DNA of 64,000 nucleotides from CAZXEU01 sp965207385 (GCA_965207385.1 CBDBLZ010000021.1:806001-870000); one strand, 5' to 3'; numbered from the stretch's first letter, positions 11,179 to 21,083 are shown. Translations and numbers: made by a program. The notes: generated by a model from the sequence alone, not told the origin.

Positions 11179-12576
11179 ATGGCCAGGAAGAAACGCAGAT
11201 CACGTCGGTTAGTGTTCATACTGTTGGCCGCCCTGATTCTGGTCATGGTGCTGGGCGTGGTTGCGGCGCGCTTCCTAAATGGATCGGAGAAGGCAGAGAC
11301 CGTCGATATCGCCGAGGCAGAGATCCGGACTCTTACGCAGGTGGTTACGGCATCCGGCAGAGCCCAGCCGGAGGTGGAAATCGTTATCAGCCCGGATGTA
11401 TCGGGCGAGATCATAGAATTGACCGTCATCGAGGGACAGCAGGTGCGGCAGGGCGAGCTGCTGGCGCGCATCAAGCCGGATTTCTATCGCGCCCAGGTGG
11501 AACAGGCCGAAGCCAATGTGTCGCAGAACCAGGCGTTCATGGCGCAGCGGACAGCCGATTTGCTCAACGCCGAGCAGGATCTGGCGCGGCAGCGCAGACT
11601 GTTCGAAAACAAGGTTATTGCGGAGGATCTGTTTCAGCAGTCCGAGACCCAGTACGATATCGCCAGTGCGGCGCTAGAGGCGGCCAAGTTTTCGGTGGAG
11701 AGCTCCGAGGCCCGGCTGCGCGAGAGCAGGGAGCAGCTCAGCAAGACCGTGCTTTACTCGCCGATGGCCGGTACCATTAGCAAACTCAACGTCGAACTGG
11801 GAGAACGCGTGGTTGGCACCACTCAAATGGCCGGAACGGAAATGATGACCGTAGCCCGGCTGGAGCAGATGGAGCTTGAGGTGGATGTCAACGAGAACGA
11901 CGTGGTGAACGTTGCACTGGGTGATTCTGCAGCCATTGAGATTGATGCGTATCCGGACCGCCTCTTCAAGGGCGTGGTTACGGAAATCGCGAATTCTGCC
12001 CGGCTCCTGGGTGCCGGCTCCCAGGAGCAAGTCACGAATTTCCCGGTCAAGATCCGTATTGTCGACCCGCACAACGCCGAGGCGCGCCTGGCGGCGGGCA
12101 ATCTGGCCGGCCTAGCGGAGGAGAGCCCCGTAGCCGAGGACTATCCCAGCTTCCGCCCGGGCATGAGCGGGACAGTGGACATCTTCACGGAAACGGTGGT
12201 GGATGTGGTTGCCGTGCCCATCCAGGCCATTACCGTTCGGGACTTCAATGAGGTCCGGCGCATTGAAGCACGGCAGCAGGCCGGCGACGGCGAGTCTGCG
12301 TCAGAAGAAGACGAAGGGGCAGCGACCCCGGGCAGCCTGCAAGACGAAGACTTGCGCAAGGCTGTCTTTTTGATGGACGAGGATGACAAGGCCCGGGTAA
12401 TCGCCGTGGAAACCGGTATCGCCGACGATCGCTATATCGCGGTCACCGAAGGCCTTGAGGGCGGCGAGAAAGTCGTAACCGGGCCATACAGTGCCGTCAG
12501 TCGTACACTGCGTCCCGGCACCGTTCTGAAGGCGCGCGGCCGCGGTCAAGCGCGGATGGCGTCATCCGAATCCTGA
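11179..12576 (+). CDS. HlyD/MacA-type periplasmic adaptor (membrane fusion protein)
   Basis: 465 residues. A positively charged N-terminus (KKRRSRR) precedes one membrane anchor (about 12-31). Then come a lipoyl-like half motif (EIVISPDVSGEIIELTVIEGQQV, about 70-95), a hairpin coiled coil (about 100-185), the matching lipoyl half (LYSPMAGTISKLNVELGERV), a beta-barrel domain and a membrane-proximal domain ending GGEKVVTGPYSAVSRTLRPGT. An acidic insertion (SEEDEGAATP, about 375) is unusual. It lies 38 bases after the TolC gene and 30 before the ATPase gene, so the three form an operon. It would bridge an inner-membrane pump to TolC. Confidence 0.9.
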   Translation: MARKKRRSRRLVFILLAALILVMVLGVVAARFLNGSEKAETVDIAEAEIRTLTQVVTASGRAQPEVEIVISPDVSGEIIELTVIEGQQVRQGELLARIKPDFYRAQVEQAEANVSQNQAFMAQRTADLLNAEQDLARQRRLFENKVIAEDLFQQSETQYDIASAALEAAKFSVESSEARLRESREQLSKTVLYSPMAGTISKLNVELGERVVGTTQMAGTEMMTVARLEQMELEVDVNENDVVNVALGDSAAIEIDAYPDRLFKGVVTEIANSARLLGAGSQEQVTNFPVKIRIVDPHNAEARLAAGNLAGLAEESPVAEDYPSFRPGMSGTVDIFTETVVDVVAVPIQAITVRDFNEVRRIEARQQAGDGESASEEDEGAATPGSLQDEDLRKAVFLMDEDDKARVIAVETGIADDRYIAVTEGLEGGEKVVTGPYSAVSRTLRPGTVLKARGRGQARMASSES

Positions 12577-12606
12577 CGGCGGGCACCCCAGCATCCTGAA
12601 GCACCT

Positions 12607-13338
12607 ATGGAGCACGCACATTCGATTCTGCCGCTCATCAGTCTGAACGGCGTCAAGAAGATCTATCAGATGGGCAGCGAAGCCGTCCACGCGCTGGACG
12701 GGGTCACGGTGGATATCTATCCCAACGAATACGTGGCCATAATGGGTGTTTCCGGCTCAGGCAAGTCGACCCTGATGAATATCATAGGCTGCCTGGATAC
12801 GCCCACGGAGGGTTCCTACCATTTGCGGGGGGAAAATGTGAGCGACATGTCAGACAGGGAGCTGGCCAGGGTGCGCAACCGGGAAGTGGGGTTCGTTTTC
12901 CAGACCTTTAACCTTCTGCCCCGCGTTAACTGCCTTCAGAACGTGGAGCTGCCGCTCATATACTCCGGGAAGCGTAGGGCGGCAAGGCGCAAACTGGCGG
13001 AAAGGGCGCTGGCTTCCGTAGGGCTCTCTGACCGGGTGACCCACAAGCCCAATGAACTCTCCGGCGGCCAGCGTCAGCGAGTGGCCGTGGCCCGCGCGCT
13101 GGTCAACAGTCCCTCCATTCTCCTGGCGGACGAGCCTACGGGCAATCTGGATACGCGTACGGGAGACGAAATCATGCTGCTGTTCGAGGAGCTATACCGC
13201 AGCGGAAATACGCTCCTCGTAGTTACGCACGAACCGGAAGTCGCGCAGCATGCGCGCCGCATCATCGGACTCCGCGATGGAAAGCTGGAAAGCGATGTAC
13301 GCGTGGAAGAGCCGGCGCTTGCGGAAGCCGTTGTCTAG
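12607..13338 (+). CDS. ABC transporter ATP-binding protein, MacB/LolD type, no permease in the operon
   Basis: 243 residues. Walker A is GVSGSGKST (about 47-55), Q-loop FQTFNLLPR, signature LSGGQRQR, Walker B ILLADEPTGNLD, and H-loop TH in VVTHEPEVAQHARRII. The order and the 'IMGVSGSGKSTLMNIIGCLDTPT' context are those of the MacB/LolD/FtsE group. The expected FtsX-like permease gene does not follow: the next gene is convergent and begins 4 bases away. The permease must be encoded elsewhere, or the set is incomplete. It is the last gene of the TolC-adaptor operon. Confidence 0.9.
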   Translation: MEHAHSILPLISLNGVKKIYQMGSEAVHALDGVTVDIYPNEYVAIMGVSGSGKSTLMNIIGCLDTPTEGSYHLRGENVSDMSDRELARVRNREVGFVFQTFNLLPRVNCLQNVELPLIYSGKRRAARRKLAERALASVGLSDRVTHKPNELSGGQRQRVAVARALVNSPSILLADEPTGNLDTRTGDEIMLLFEELYRSGNTLLVVTHEPEVAQHARRIIGLRDGKLESDVRVEEPALAEAVV

Positions 13339-13342
13339 GGGC

Positions 13343-13813
13343 TTACCTGGGGGGCGTGCAATCGATGGTCTCGTCCTCGCGTGCGAATTCGATCCGGGAG
13401 TGCGAGCGACCCAGTCGAATGGCATGGAAGACGGCGCCCGGGCCCACGGTTGATCTGCAGTCTTCTCCGGGCACGTACACGCGGTAGCCGGCCAGCAGCG
13501 TATCCCCCGTTTGTTCGACGAGTTCGAAGCGGAGGTCATAGCCGCCGTGCGGCACTTGGAGCGCCGCCACCAGGACCATTTCGCGATCGAAACTCACGGA
13601 ATCGAACGGAAAGAGTGGCCGCAGGGAATCCGCGTATGCCTGCCAGGTTTCGGCGTCCAGAACAGCCCGTTCCGTGGTTCCCACGAGGGCTTGTGCCCCG
13701 CGTCCGAGCGGTGCGAAAGCTACGGCCTCGGCGACGGTCACTTCCGGTTCGGGACCGCGCTGCAGGCCACAGGCGGCGAAAAGCAGGGCAAGGATCGTAA
13801 GAAGGCGCGGCAC
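13343..13813 (-). CDS. PrcB-like lipoprotein
   Basis: 156 residues from the GTG at 13813. That start gives a compact lipoprotein signal (PRLLTILALLFAAC); a TTG at 13873 would add 20 unlikely residues. The mature part matches the PrcB C-terminal domain pattern: 'FPFDSVSFDREMVLVAAL' followed by HGGYDLRFELVEQTGDTL and a final strand RIEFARED. In Treponema, PrcB stabilises a surface protease complex; in other phyla the domain's role is unknown. The gene converges on the ABC ATPase gene with only 4 bases between the two stops. Two cysteines (EDCRST and IDCTPP) could form a disulfide. Confidence 0.6.
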   Translation of the reverse strand: MPRLLTILALLFAACGLQRGPEPEVTVAEAVAFAPLGRGAQALVGTTERAVLDAETWQAYADSLRPLFPFDSVSFDREMVLVAALQVPHGGYDLRFELVEQTGDTLLAGYRVYVPGEDCRSTVGPGAVFHAIRLGRSHSRIEFAREDETIDCTPPR

Positions 13814-13924
13814 GGGTCCCGATAAGGCTTGCGCTGGTACAGCCGCCTCCAAGGCGTGTTTCGGGGGAACCAAATTTGCGTCCGGAAGGTCTTACAAAGC
13901 TGCATCAGAAAATCCAGGCCTGTC

Positions 13925-14227
13925 ATGCCAATCAAAACCGTAGATGTAGATGCTCTCGTTGCCCAGACTGGCAACCTCTTTGAGACCGTGGCCATTCTGG
14001 CCAAGCGGTCAAGGCAGATCGCATCCAAGATGAAGGCAGAGCTGGATGACAAGCTCGCCTATTTCGAGAGCTTTGACCTGGATGTCGAGGATCCTGGATT
14101 CCAGGAGGAGCAGCAGCGTATATCCATTGAGCATGAGGTGCTTCCCGAGCCTACGGAGATCGCCATAGACGAAATGTTTTCGGGGGACGTCTATTTCCGC
14201 GATCCCAGCATCGAAGTCGAGGAGTAA
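13925..14227 (+). CDS. rpoZ: DNA-directed RNA polymerase omega subunit
   Basis: 100 residues from ATG 13925 (an upstream in-frame TTG at 13829 adds unlikely sequence). The N-terminal half, with GNLFETVAILAKRSRQIASKM, fits the omega fold in the long-tailed Bacteroidota form: helix 1 contacts the beta' subunit, and the 'AILAKRSRQI' corresponds to the conserved AxxRARQL of proteobacterial omega. The C-terminal half is acidic (EVLPEPTEIAIDEMFSGD). It assists beta' folding and polymerase assembly. It lies 54 bases before uvrA. Confidence 0.8.
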   Translation: MPIKTVDVDALVAQTGNLFETVAILAKRSRQIASKMKAELDDKLAYFESFDLDVEDPGFQEEQQRISIEHEVLPEPTEIAIDEMFSGDVYFRDPSIEVEE

Positions 14228-14281
14228 CGCCGCCCCGGCATAGGCGTCGTACTATGCGGCCCTGATTCGCCCGGTGTGTAG

Positions 14282-17203
14282 ATGACCGGCCCTCAAATCG
14301 TTATCCGCGGCGCCCGCGAGCACAATCTCAAGAATATAGATCTCGATATTCCTCGCGAGCGCCTGGTGGTCATCACGGGACTGTCAGGTTCGGGCAAGAG
14401 CACGCTTGCCTTCGACACGCTCTACGCGGAGGGTCAGCGCCGCTATCTGGAGAGCCTCAGCGCATACGCGCGCCAGTTTCTGGGCATGATGGAGCGTCCC
14501 GATGTGGACCGCATCGATGGCCTGTCCCCGGTCATTGCCATTGAGCAAAAGACCGTATCGCGCAATCCACGCTCCACCGTGGGTACGGTCACGGAAATCT
14601 ATGATTTCCTGCGCCTGCTCTTTGCCCGGGCTGCTACGGCCTATTCCAGGGTTACGGGTACGCGTCTCAGGCGGCAATCGCAGGACGAGATTGTCGAGGC
14701 GCTGCTCGGCCTTGACCAGGGGGCGCTCGTCGCGCTGCTGGCCCCTGTAGTACGCGCCAGAAAAGGCCACTACCGGGAGTTGTTCGAGCACATTGAGCGG
14801 CAGGGATTCACTCGTGTTCGCGTGGACGGAGAGCTGATGCCCATTGTGCCGGAAATGCAACTGCATCGATACCAGACGCACGACATCGAAGTACTCGTCG
14901 ACCGGATCCGCATCTCACCTGACTGTCGGCCTCGCCTCAGCCAGGGCGTGGAAGTAGCTCTCAGCCTTGGTTCGGGGACGCTGATCGCGGTTCAGCCGGA
15001 CGGCGAGGATCGTGTATTCAGCCGATACCTGTACGATGCTGCCACGGGAGAGTCGTACGATCAGCCCTCACCCAACGGTTTCTCCTTCAATTCTCCCTAC
15101 GGCGCCTGCGCGGCATGCAACGGACTGGGACAGGCCCCCGACATTGATCCGGACGAAGTCATGCCCGATCCGGAGCTTTCTATCCGTGGTGGCGGCATTG
15201 CACCGCTCGGAAAGCCGCGCAAGGAATGGATCTTTGGTCAGCTGCGAGCCCTCGCCCGCGCGTACGGCTTTGATTTCGACACCCCCGTCGGTGAGATCCC
15301 GCCAGAGGCACGGAAGGCATTGCTGTACGGCGCCGGCGAGCGGCAATTCGATATCATTTACCAGTACCAGGGACGGGAAATCACCTACAAGCACCGGTTC
15401 GAAGGTCTATTGGCGCACATTCGGCATGTGCATTCCAACACGAAGTCGGCAAAGCGTCGCCGGTGGGCGGAAGACTACATGCGCCCCGTTCCGTGCAAGA
15501 CGTGCGAAGGCAGCCGCCTGAGACCCGAGGCGCTCTATTACAAGGTCGGCGACAGGACGATCAGCGACCTCGCCCGCATGGATCTTGTCTCGCTGGCCGG
15601 ATTCCTGCGCCAGGTTCGGTTCGAGGGCCGCAAGCGTACGATTGCCGAGCCGATTCTCAGGGAGATCGTCGAGCGCCTGGATTTCATGATCAATGTAGGC
15701 GTGGGATATCTTTGCCTGGACCGCGTGGCACGCACGCTTTCGGGAGGTGAGAGCCAGCGGATCCGGTTGGCCACGCAGATCGGCTCGCAGCTGACGGGAG
15801 TGTTGTACGTGCTGGACGAGCCGTCGATTGGACTGCATGCGAGGGACAACCGCCGGCTCATTTCGTCGCTACTCCAGCTGCGGGACCTGGGCAATTCCGT
15901 GCTGGTGGTGGAGCACGACCGCGAGATGATAGAATCCGCTGACTTCGTGGTGGATCTCGGTCCGGGGGCTGGTGAGGAAGGGGGACACGTTGTGGGCGCG
16001 GCGCCGCCGGCCAGGCTCGCGCGCACGAACAACGGATTCTCCAGTCTCACGGCAGCCTATCTGCAGGGCGTGCGGCAGATTCCCCTTGGCCATAGCCGGC
16101 GGGCGCCGGGGAAGGCACGCATTGTGCTGGATGGAGCGACCGGGCACAACCTCAAGGGGGACACGCTGACGCTTCCGGTGGGCCTGTTTATCTGCGTGAC
16201 CGGGGTCAGCGGCTCGGGCAAGAGTTCGCTGATCAGCCAGACCCTGTATCCGATTCTCGTCCGTCATTTTCATCAGGGAAAAGCCAGGCCTCTGCCGTAT
16301 GTCTCCATCAAGGGATTGAAGCATGTGGACAAGGTCATTGATATAGACCAGAAACCCATCGGCCGCACTCCGCGCTCGAACCCGGCCACCTATACCGGAC
16401 TCTTCGGACTGATACGCGAAGTATTTGCCCGTCTGCCGGAGTCCAGGATCCGGGGATACGAAAAGGGACGGTTCTCCTTCAATGTCAAGGGCGGCCGCTG
16501 CGAAGGGTGCTCCGGCGCCGGCGTGGTGAAGCTGGAGATGAACTTTCTTCCCGATGTCTACGTCGAGTGCGAAACCTGTGAAGGACGCCGATTCAACTCC
16601 GAAACCCTGGATGTTCGGTACAAGGGCAAGAACATATCCGATGTCCTTGCCATGACCGTGGAAGAGGCACTGGCATTCTTTCAGCACCTGCCGCGGATCA
16701 AGCGCACGCTGGATACCCTGCATTCCGTCGGCCTGGGGTATGTCCGGCTCGGCCAGCCATCTACCACGCTCTCCGGCGGGGAGGCCCAGCGCGTCAAGCT
16801 CTCGCGCGAGCTGGCGCGCCCCGGCACCGGCGATACGCTCTACATTCTGGACGAGCCGACGACAGGACTGCACTTCGAGGACATCCGCTATCTCCTGGGA
16901 GTGCTGCAGGCCCTGGTGGACAAGGGCAATACGGTCCTGATAATAGAGCACAACATGGATGTGGTAAAAGTGGCGGATCACGTAGTTGACCTGGGGCCCG
17001 AAGGTGGAGCAGCGGGTGGCCATATTCTGTTTTCCGGCAGTCCGGATTCGCTCGCACGTCAGGAGTCGGACACCGCGCGGGCACTCCGCAAGGAGCTCCG
17101 GCGAACTGCGCGTGCGGAGCGGGCCGCCGCAGCCGGCTCCGGACTGCCGCAAGCGCGCCAGCAATCATCTCCCGCCAGGGCCCACTCGGGGAATCCGCAG
17201 TGA
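14282..17203 (+). CDS. uvrA: Excinuclease ABC subunit A
   Basis: 973 residues. UvrA is the DNA-damage sensor of nucleotide excision repair. Two ABC modules are seen: Walker A GLSGSGKST (33-41) and GVSGSGKSS (about 641-649); signatures LSGGESQR and LSGGEAQR; Walker B YVLDEPSIGLH and YILDEPTTGLH. Zinc-finger cysteine pairs are at CAACNGLG (about 275), CKTCEGSR (about 405), CEGCSGAG (about 740) and CETCEGRR (about 764). The C-terminal about 35 residues are a low-complexity Ala/Arg/Ser tail beyond the usual end. The length is normal for the family. Confidence 0.97.
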   Translation: MTGPQIVIRGAREHNLKNIDLDIPRERLVVITGLSGSGKSTLAFDTLYAEGQRRYLESLSAYARQFLGMMERPDVDRIDGLSPVIAIEQKTVSRNPRSTVGTVTEIYDFLRLLFARAATAYSRVTGTRLRRQSQDEIVEALLGLDQGALVALLAPVVRARKGHYRELFEHIERQGFTRVRVDGELMPIVPEMQLHRYQTHDIEVLVDRIRISPDCRPRLSQGVEVALSLGSGTLIAVQPDGEDRVFSRYLYDAATGESYDQPSPNGFSFNSPYGACAACNGLGQAPDIDPDEVMPDPELSIRGGGIAPLGKPRKEWIFGQLRALARAYGFDFDTPVGEIPPEARKALLYGAGERQFDIIYQYQGREITYKHRFEGLLAHIRHVHSNTKSAKRRRWAEDYMRPVPCKTCEGSRLRPEALYYKVGDRTISDLARMDLVSLAGFLRQVRFEGRKRTIAEPILREIVERLDFMINVGVGYLCLDRVARTLSGGESQRIRLATQIGSQLTGVLYVLDEPSIGLHARDNRRLISSLLQLRDLGNSVLVVEHDREMIESADFVVDLGPGAGEEGGHVVGAAPPARLARTNNGFSSLTAAYLQGVRQIPLGHSRRAPGKARIVLDGATGHNLKGDTLTLPVGLFICVTGVSGSGKSSLISQTLYPILVRHFHQGKARPLPYVSIKGLKHVDKVIDIDQKPIGRTPRSNPATYTGLFGLIREVFARLPESRIRGYEKGRFSFNVKGGRCEGCSGAGVVKLEMNFLPDVYVECETCEGRRFNSETLDVRYKGKNISDVLAMTVEEALAFFQHLPRIKRTLDTLHSVGLGYVRLGQPSTTLSGGEAQRVKLSRELARPGTGDTLYILDEPTTGLHFEDIRYLLGVLQALVDKGNTVLIIEHNMDVVKVADHVVDLGPEGGAAGGHILFSGSPDSLARQESDTARALRKELRRTARAERAAAAGSGLPQARQQSSPARAHSGNPQ

Positions 17204-17285
17204 CAACCGGCGCAGGGGTGAAAGTCCCGCGCCGGCTGGAGTATCTTGTTGGGCCTTAGCACGACGCCACACTGCCACCGATGCC

Positions 17286-19730
17286 ATGAAGAGAAGCACG
17301 GCTATTTCATTTGCCCTGATCCTGGCGGCTACCGCCTTGCAGCATGCCTCCGGGCAGGACCGGTACCAGCGTCCGCCGGAAAACCTGGCGCAGCTGGTGG
17401 ATGCACCTGTCACACCGGCGGTCAGCGTGAGCCCGGACGGGCAGGTGTTGCTCATGATGCATCGCCCCAGCCTTCCCTCCATCGAGGAGCTGGCTCAGCC
17501 GGAGCTCCGCCTTGCGGGCATGCGCATCAACCCGGTCATTTCCGGACCGAGCCGGACTGGCCATTACGTGAGTCTCGGACTTGTCCGGCTGGGAGAGGAA
17601 GCCGAGCGCACCATTTCCGGCCATCCGCGTGATGGTCGGATTCGCAATATCCGTTTCTCGCCCGACGGTTCGCGCGTAGCCTACACCGTCGATACGCGGG
17701 ATCGCATTGACCTCTATGTTGCTGAAGTGGAGAGCGCGACGAGTAGAAGGCTGCTGGATGCAGCGGTTAACGACGCGGCCTCCGGCGCGCCGTATCAATG
17801 GGTGTCAGATAGCGGGTCCCTTGTGGTCCTGACGGTGCCTTCCGGGCGCGGCCCGATGCCGGCGCCTCCCTCTGCTCCCGCCGGGCCCGTTGTCCAGGAG
17901 AACCTGGGTGAGATGGCACCGGCACGCACATACCAGGACTTGCTGGCCAATCCGCATGACGAAGCCCTGTTTCGGCATTTTGCACAGTCGGACGTAGTGC
18001 AGGTCATGATAGACGGGACGGTCCGGGTTATGGGCGAGCCGGGCCTGGTGACGGATGCCCGCCCTTCTCCCGACGGGAAGTTCGTGCTGGTAGAGCATTT
18101 GCACGAGCCGTTTTCCTATCTCGTGCCGGCCTACCGGTTCGCCCACAGCCTGACCGTGTATGAACTCGGAAGCGGACCGCTTCGCGAAGTTGCGCGGCTG
18201 CCTCTGGCGGAAAATGTCCCGACGGCGTTTGGATCCGTACCTGCGGGTCCACGGTCGATGACCTGGCGTGCGGATGCGCCGTCAACGCTGGTTTGGGTTG
18301 AGGCACTTGACGGAGGAGATGCCCGGGCGGACGTGCCGTACCGGGATGAGGTATTCATGCTGCCGTCGCCCTTTGATGGCAGTCCCGTTTCGCTGGTTAC
18401 GCTGCCGTTGCGCTACAGCGGCATCACCTGGGGAGACGAAACCACTGCGCTGGTCCGGGAATCCTGGTGGTCCACGCGAAAGAGCCGCACGTATGTCGTC
18501 AATCCGGGCGGTCCCGGTGCCGAGCCGCACACGCTCTTTGACCTCTCTACGGAAGATCGCTACGCGGATCCGGGATTTCCGCTCACGCGGCCTAGCGGGT
18601 TCGGGACGAGCGTACTGCGGCTTGACGGGCGAGCCATCTACCTTTCCGGTCAGGGAGCTTCTCCGGAGGGCAACCGACCCTTCCTGCGGAGGATGGATCT
18701 GGAAACGGGGGAGGTGCAGGAGCTATTCCGCAGCAGTGCACCGCATTATGAGCGGCCGGTGAGTCTGCTGGACGAGACACGCCTATTGACGCTGCGCGAA
18801 TCGGCTGCAGAACCGCCCAACTACGTGGTGCGCGACCTGCGCGACGGTTCGGTGCAGGCAGCAACCTACTTCGAGCATCCCTATCCCGACCTTGCTGCGA
18901 TCCAGAAGGAGTCCCTGCAGTATGCCAGAGAAGACGGTGTGCCGCTTAGCGCCACGATGTATTTGCCCCCCGGCTACGATGCCGGACGTGACGGCCCGCT
19001 GCCCGGCCTGGTGTGGGCGTATCCCAGGGAATTCAAGAACGCGGATGCGGCCGGTCAGCGCACCGATTCTCCGTACCGGTTCAAGACGGTAAGCTACTGG
19101 GGCGCGATCCCGTATGTGACGCAGGGCTATGCCGTGCTCGACAACGCTTCCATGCCGGTAATTGGCGAAGGCGATGCCGAACCCAATGATTCATTCAGGG
19201 AGCAGCTGGTTGCCAATGCCGCGGCAGCCATCGAAGAGGGCGTTCGGCGCGGCGTGCTGGATCCGGATCGCGTGGCCATTGGCGGCCATTCTTACGGCGC
19301 ATTCATGACAGCCAATCTCCTGGCCCATTCGGATCTGTTCCGTGCGGGTATCGCGCGCAGTGGTGCATATAACCGGACGCTGACTCCGTTCGGCTTTCAG
19401 CGCGAGGAAAGACTGTTCTGGGAAGCGCCGGAAATATACTACTACATGTCGCCGTTCATGCACGCAGAAAAGGTAGACGAGCCCATACTGCTCATTCACG
19501 GAGAAGCGGACAACAACTCCGGCACGTTTCCGCTGCAGAGCCGCCGGTACTTCAGCGCGTTGAAGGGGCTGGGCAAGACCGCGCGACTCGTCATGCTTCC
19601 TCACGAGAGCCACGGCTACAGGGCGCGGGAATCCGTTCTGCACATGCTCTGGGAGACAGACAGGTGGCTGGAGACCTACGTCAAGTACGCAACGCCGCGC
19701 ATGCGCGTAGAAGAGCCATCGGGGCCCTGA
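17286..19730 (+). CDS. Exported S9 family peptidase (glutamyl-endopeptidase-like prolyl oligopeptidase fold)
   Basis: 814 residues from ATG 17286, which begins at a signal peptide (MKRSTAISFALILAATALQHASGQ); the longer frame upstream runs antisense-like through the uvrA end and is not used. An N-terminal beta-propeller with VSPDGQ/FSPDGS repeats occupies about 35-560. The alpha/beta hydrolase domain has the nucleophile in GGHSYG (Ser about 669), the acid in HGEADNNSG (Asp about 741) and the histidine in HESHGY (about 775). The HGEADNNSGT acid motif is that of the S9D glutamyl endopeptidases rather than DPP4. Expected role: periplasmic or secreted peptide cleavage. Confidence 0.9.
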   Translation: MKRSTAISFALILAATALQHASGQDRYQRPPENLAQLVDAPVTPAVSVSPDGQVLLMMHRPSLPSIEELAQPELRLAGMRINPVISGPSRTGHYVSLGLVRLGEEAERTISGHPRDGRIRNIRFSPDGSRVAYTVDTRDRIDLYVAEVESATSRRLLDAAVNDAASGAPYQWVSDSGSLVVLTVPSGRGPMPAPPSAPAGPVVQENLGEMAPARTYQDLLANPHDEALFRHFAQSDVVQVMIDGTVRVMGEPGLVTDARPSPDGKFVLVEHLHEPFSYLVPAYRFAHSLTVYELGSGPLREVARLPLAENVPTAFGSVPAGPRSMTWRADAPSTLVWVEALDGGDARADVPYRDEVFMLPSPFDGSPVSLVTLPLRYSGITWGDETTALVRESWWSTRKSRTYVVNPGGPGAEPHTLFDLSTEDRYADPGFPLTRPSGFGTSVLRLDGRAIYLSGQGASPEGNRPFLRRMDLETGEVQELFRSSAPHYERPVSLLDETRLLTLRESAAEPPNYVVRDLRDGSVQAATYFEHPYPDLAAIQKESLQYAREDGVPLSATMYLPPGYDAGRDGPLPGLVWAYPREFKNADAAGQRTDSPYRFKTVSYWGAIPYVTQGYAVLDNASMPVIGEGDAEPNDSFREQLVANAAAAIEEGVRRGVLDPDRVAIGGHSYGAFMTANLLAHSDLFRAGIARSGAYNRTLTPFGFQREERLFWEAPEIYYYMSPFMHAEKVDEPILLIHGEADNNSGTFPLQSRRYFSALKGLGKTARLVMLPHESHGYRARESVLHMLWETDRWLETYVKYATPRMRVEEPSGP

Positions 19731-19748
19731 TCTCCGTCCCGGGCATTG

Positions 19749-19761
19749 GCCGGAAACCGGC
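19749..19761. terminator. Small hairpin between convergent stops
   Basis: GCCGG-AAA-CCGGC lies between the stop of the S9 peptidase gene (+) and the stop of the aminotransferase gene (-). The stem is short and there is no T tract, so termination by it is only a suggestion from its position. Confidence 0.3.
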
Positions 19762-19766
19762 GCCTG

Positions 19767-21083
19767 CTATGTATCCTCGACTTCGGGCTCAGGCAGGCCG
19801 TTCAAGATCACGTCCTCCATCGCCTCGACAAATCGGTCGAGTTCCTCGAGCGTCGTGAATACGTTGGCCGTAACACGGAGGCCCTCGAACTCGTCGTGCA
19901 TAATGGGCGTCGCGATTATGCGGTGCGCGGCCCAGAGATGCTCACCAAGTGCCTCCGTGTCAACGCCTTCGATTTGCACCGTTCCTATGCAGCAGGAGAA
20001 TTCCGGCTTCAGACTGGTATGGAGCCGGACGCGGTCGTGCTTTAGGAGGGCTTTCGCCCAGTAATCCCGCAGATATCGGAGCCGCGCCTCCTTGCGGGCC
20101 GGACCGATGCCCTGGTGGAAGGTAAGCGCCTCGGCCACCGCGACGAAGTTGGCGGCCGGATGGGTTCCGATTTCCTCGAATTTGCGGATGTCGTCGTCCA
20201 TCTTTTCGGGCGCAGCCATGAGGGGCCAAAGCCCGGGAATCTTGTCCCTTCGCACATAGAGCAGGCCTGAGCCATGCGGAGCGAGCAGCCACTTGTGCAG
20301 GCTCGTGGCATAGTAATCGCAGTCCAGGTCCGCGTGCGTGAACTCGAAGTGTCCGAATGCATGGGCTCCGTCCACGACAACGGGAATGCCCCGCGCGCGG
20401 GCCATCTGTACCACCTCCTTTACCGGCAGAATCTGTCCGGTGATGTTGATCATGTGGCACATGAGAATAAGGCGCGTCTTTGGCGTAATGTTCTCCTCGA
20501 ACAGACGCACGATATGCCCGGGGTCCTCGGCCGGAATCGGTATCGGGAACTGCCGCAGCACGATGCCTTCGCGGCGTTCTCTTTGCTTGAAGGTCGTAAT
20601 CATGCGGCCGTAGTCCTGCGTCGTGGTCAGGACTTCGTCTCCTGGCTTCAGATCGATGCCCAGCTGACAGATCTGCAGGCCTTCGGAAGCATTGCGGGTG
20701 ACGGCAATTTCTTCGGCGCTACAGCCAAAAGCGCGCGCAAGCCGCTGCCGGACCCCTTCCCTCTGGGGCTCCAGGATGCGCCACATGGTATAGACAGGAG
20801 CCTCGTTCGAGTAATCAAGGTGCCCCTTCATGGCCTCCTGCACAATGGTCGGCGACGGGCTAACTCCGCCGCTGTTCAAATTGACGAGGCTGCGGTCGAC
20901 TGAGAAGGCCTGTTGCACTTCCAGCCAGAATGACTCATCGCGAGCGGTCTCGGCGGGCGTCCCGTCCAAGACGGCAAGGCGCCGGGCCAGCCTGCCAAGT
21001 GCTCCCGGCTTCCAGGATGCAGCGACCATTGCAGCCGCAGCGGGGCTGGCAACGGAACCAAGGAATTGTCGTCTACTGGTCAT
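19767..21083 (-). CDS. Tat-exported class V aminotransferase (isopenicillin-N-epimerase-like)
   Basis: 438 residues. The N-terminus SRRQFLGSVASPAAAAMV is a twin-arginine signal, so this PLP enzyme would be folded with its cofactor before export. The fold is aminotransferase class V: NLNSGGVSPSP near residue 68, TRNASEGLQ at the phosphate-binding loop, VDGAHAFG with the PLP-ring aspartate, and SLHKWLLAPHG with the Schiff-base lysine (about 263). The group includes epimerases, selenocysteine lyase-like and kynureninase-like enzymes; the substrate is not predictable here. It converges with the S9 peptidase gene (36-base gap) and diverges from the GH113-like gene. Confidence 0.85.
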   Translation of the reverse strand: MTSRRQFLGSVASPAAAAMVAASWKPGALGRLARRLAVLDGTPAETARDESFWLEVQQAFSVDRSLVNLNSGGVSPSPTIVQEAMKGHLDYSNEAPVYTMWRILEPQREGVRQRLARAFGCSAEEIAVTRNASEGLQICQLGIDLKPGDEVLTTTQDYGRMITTFKQRERREGIVLRQFPIPIPAEDPGHIVRLFEENITPKTRLILMCHMINITGQILPVKEVVQMARARGIPVVVDGAHAFGHFEFTHADLDCDYYATSLHKWLLAPHGSGLLYVRRDKIPGLWPLMAAPEKMDDDIRKFEEIGTHPAANFVAVAEALTFHQGIGPARKEARLRYLRDYWAKALLKHDRVRLHTSLKPEFSCCIGTVQIEGVDTEALGEHLWAAHRIIATPIMHDEFEGLRVTANVFTTLEELDRFVEAMEDVILNGLPEPEVEDT

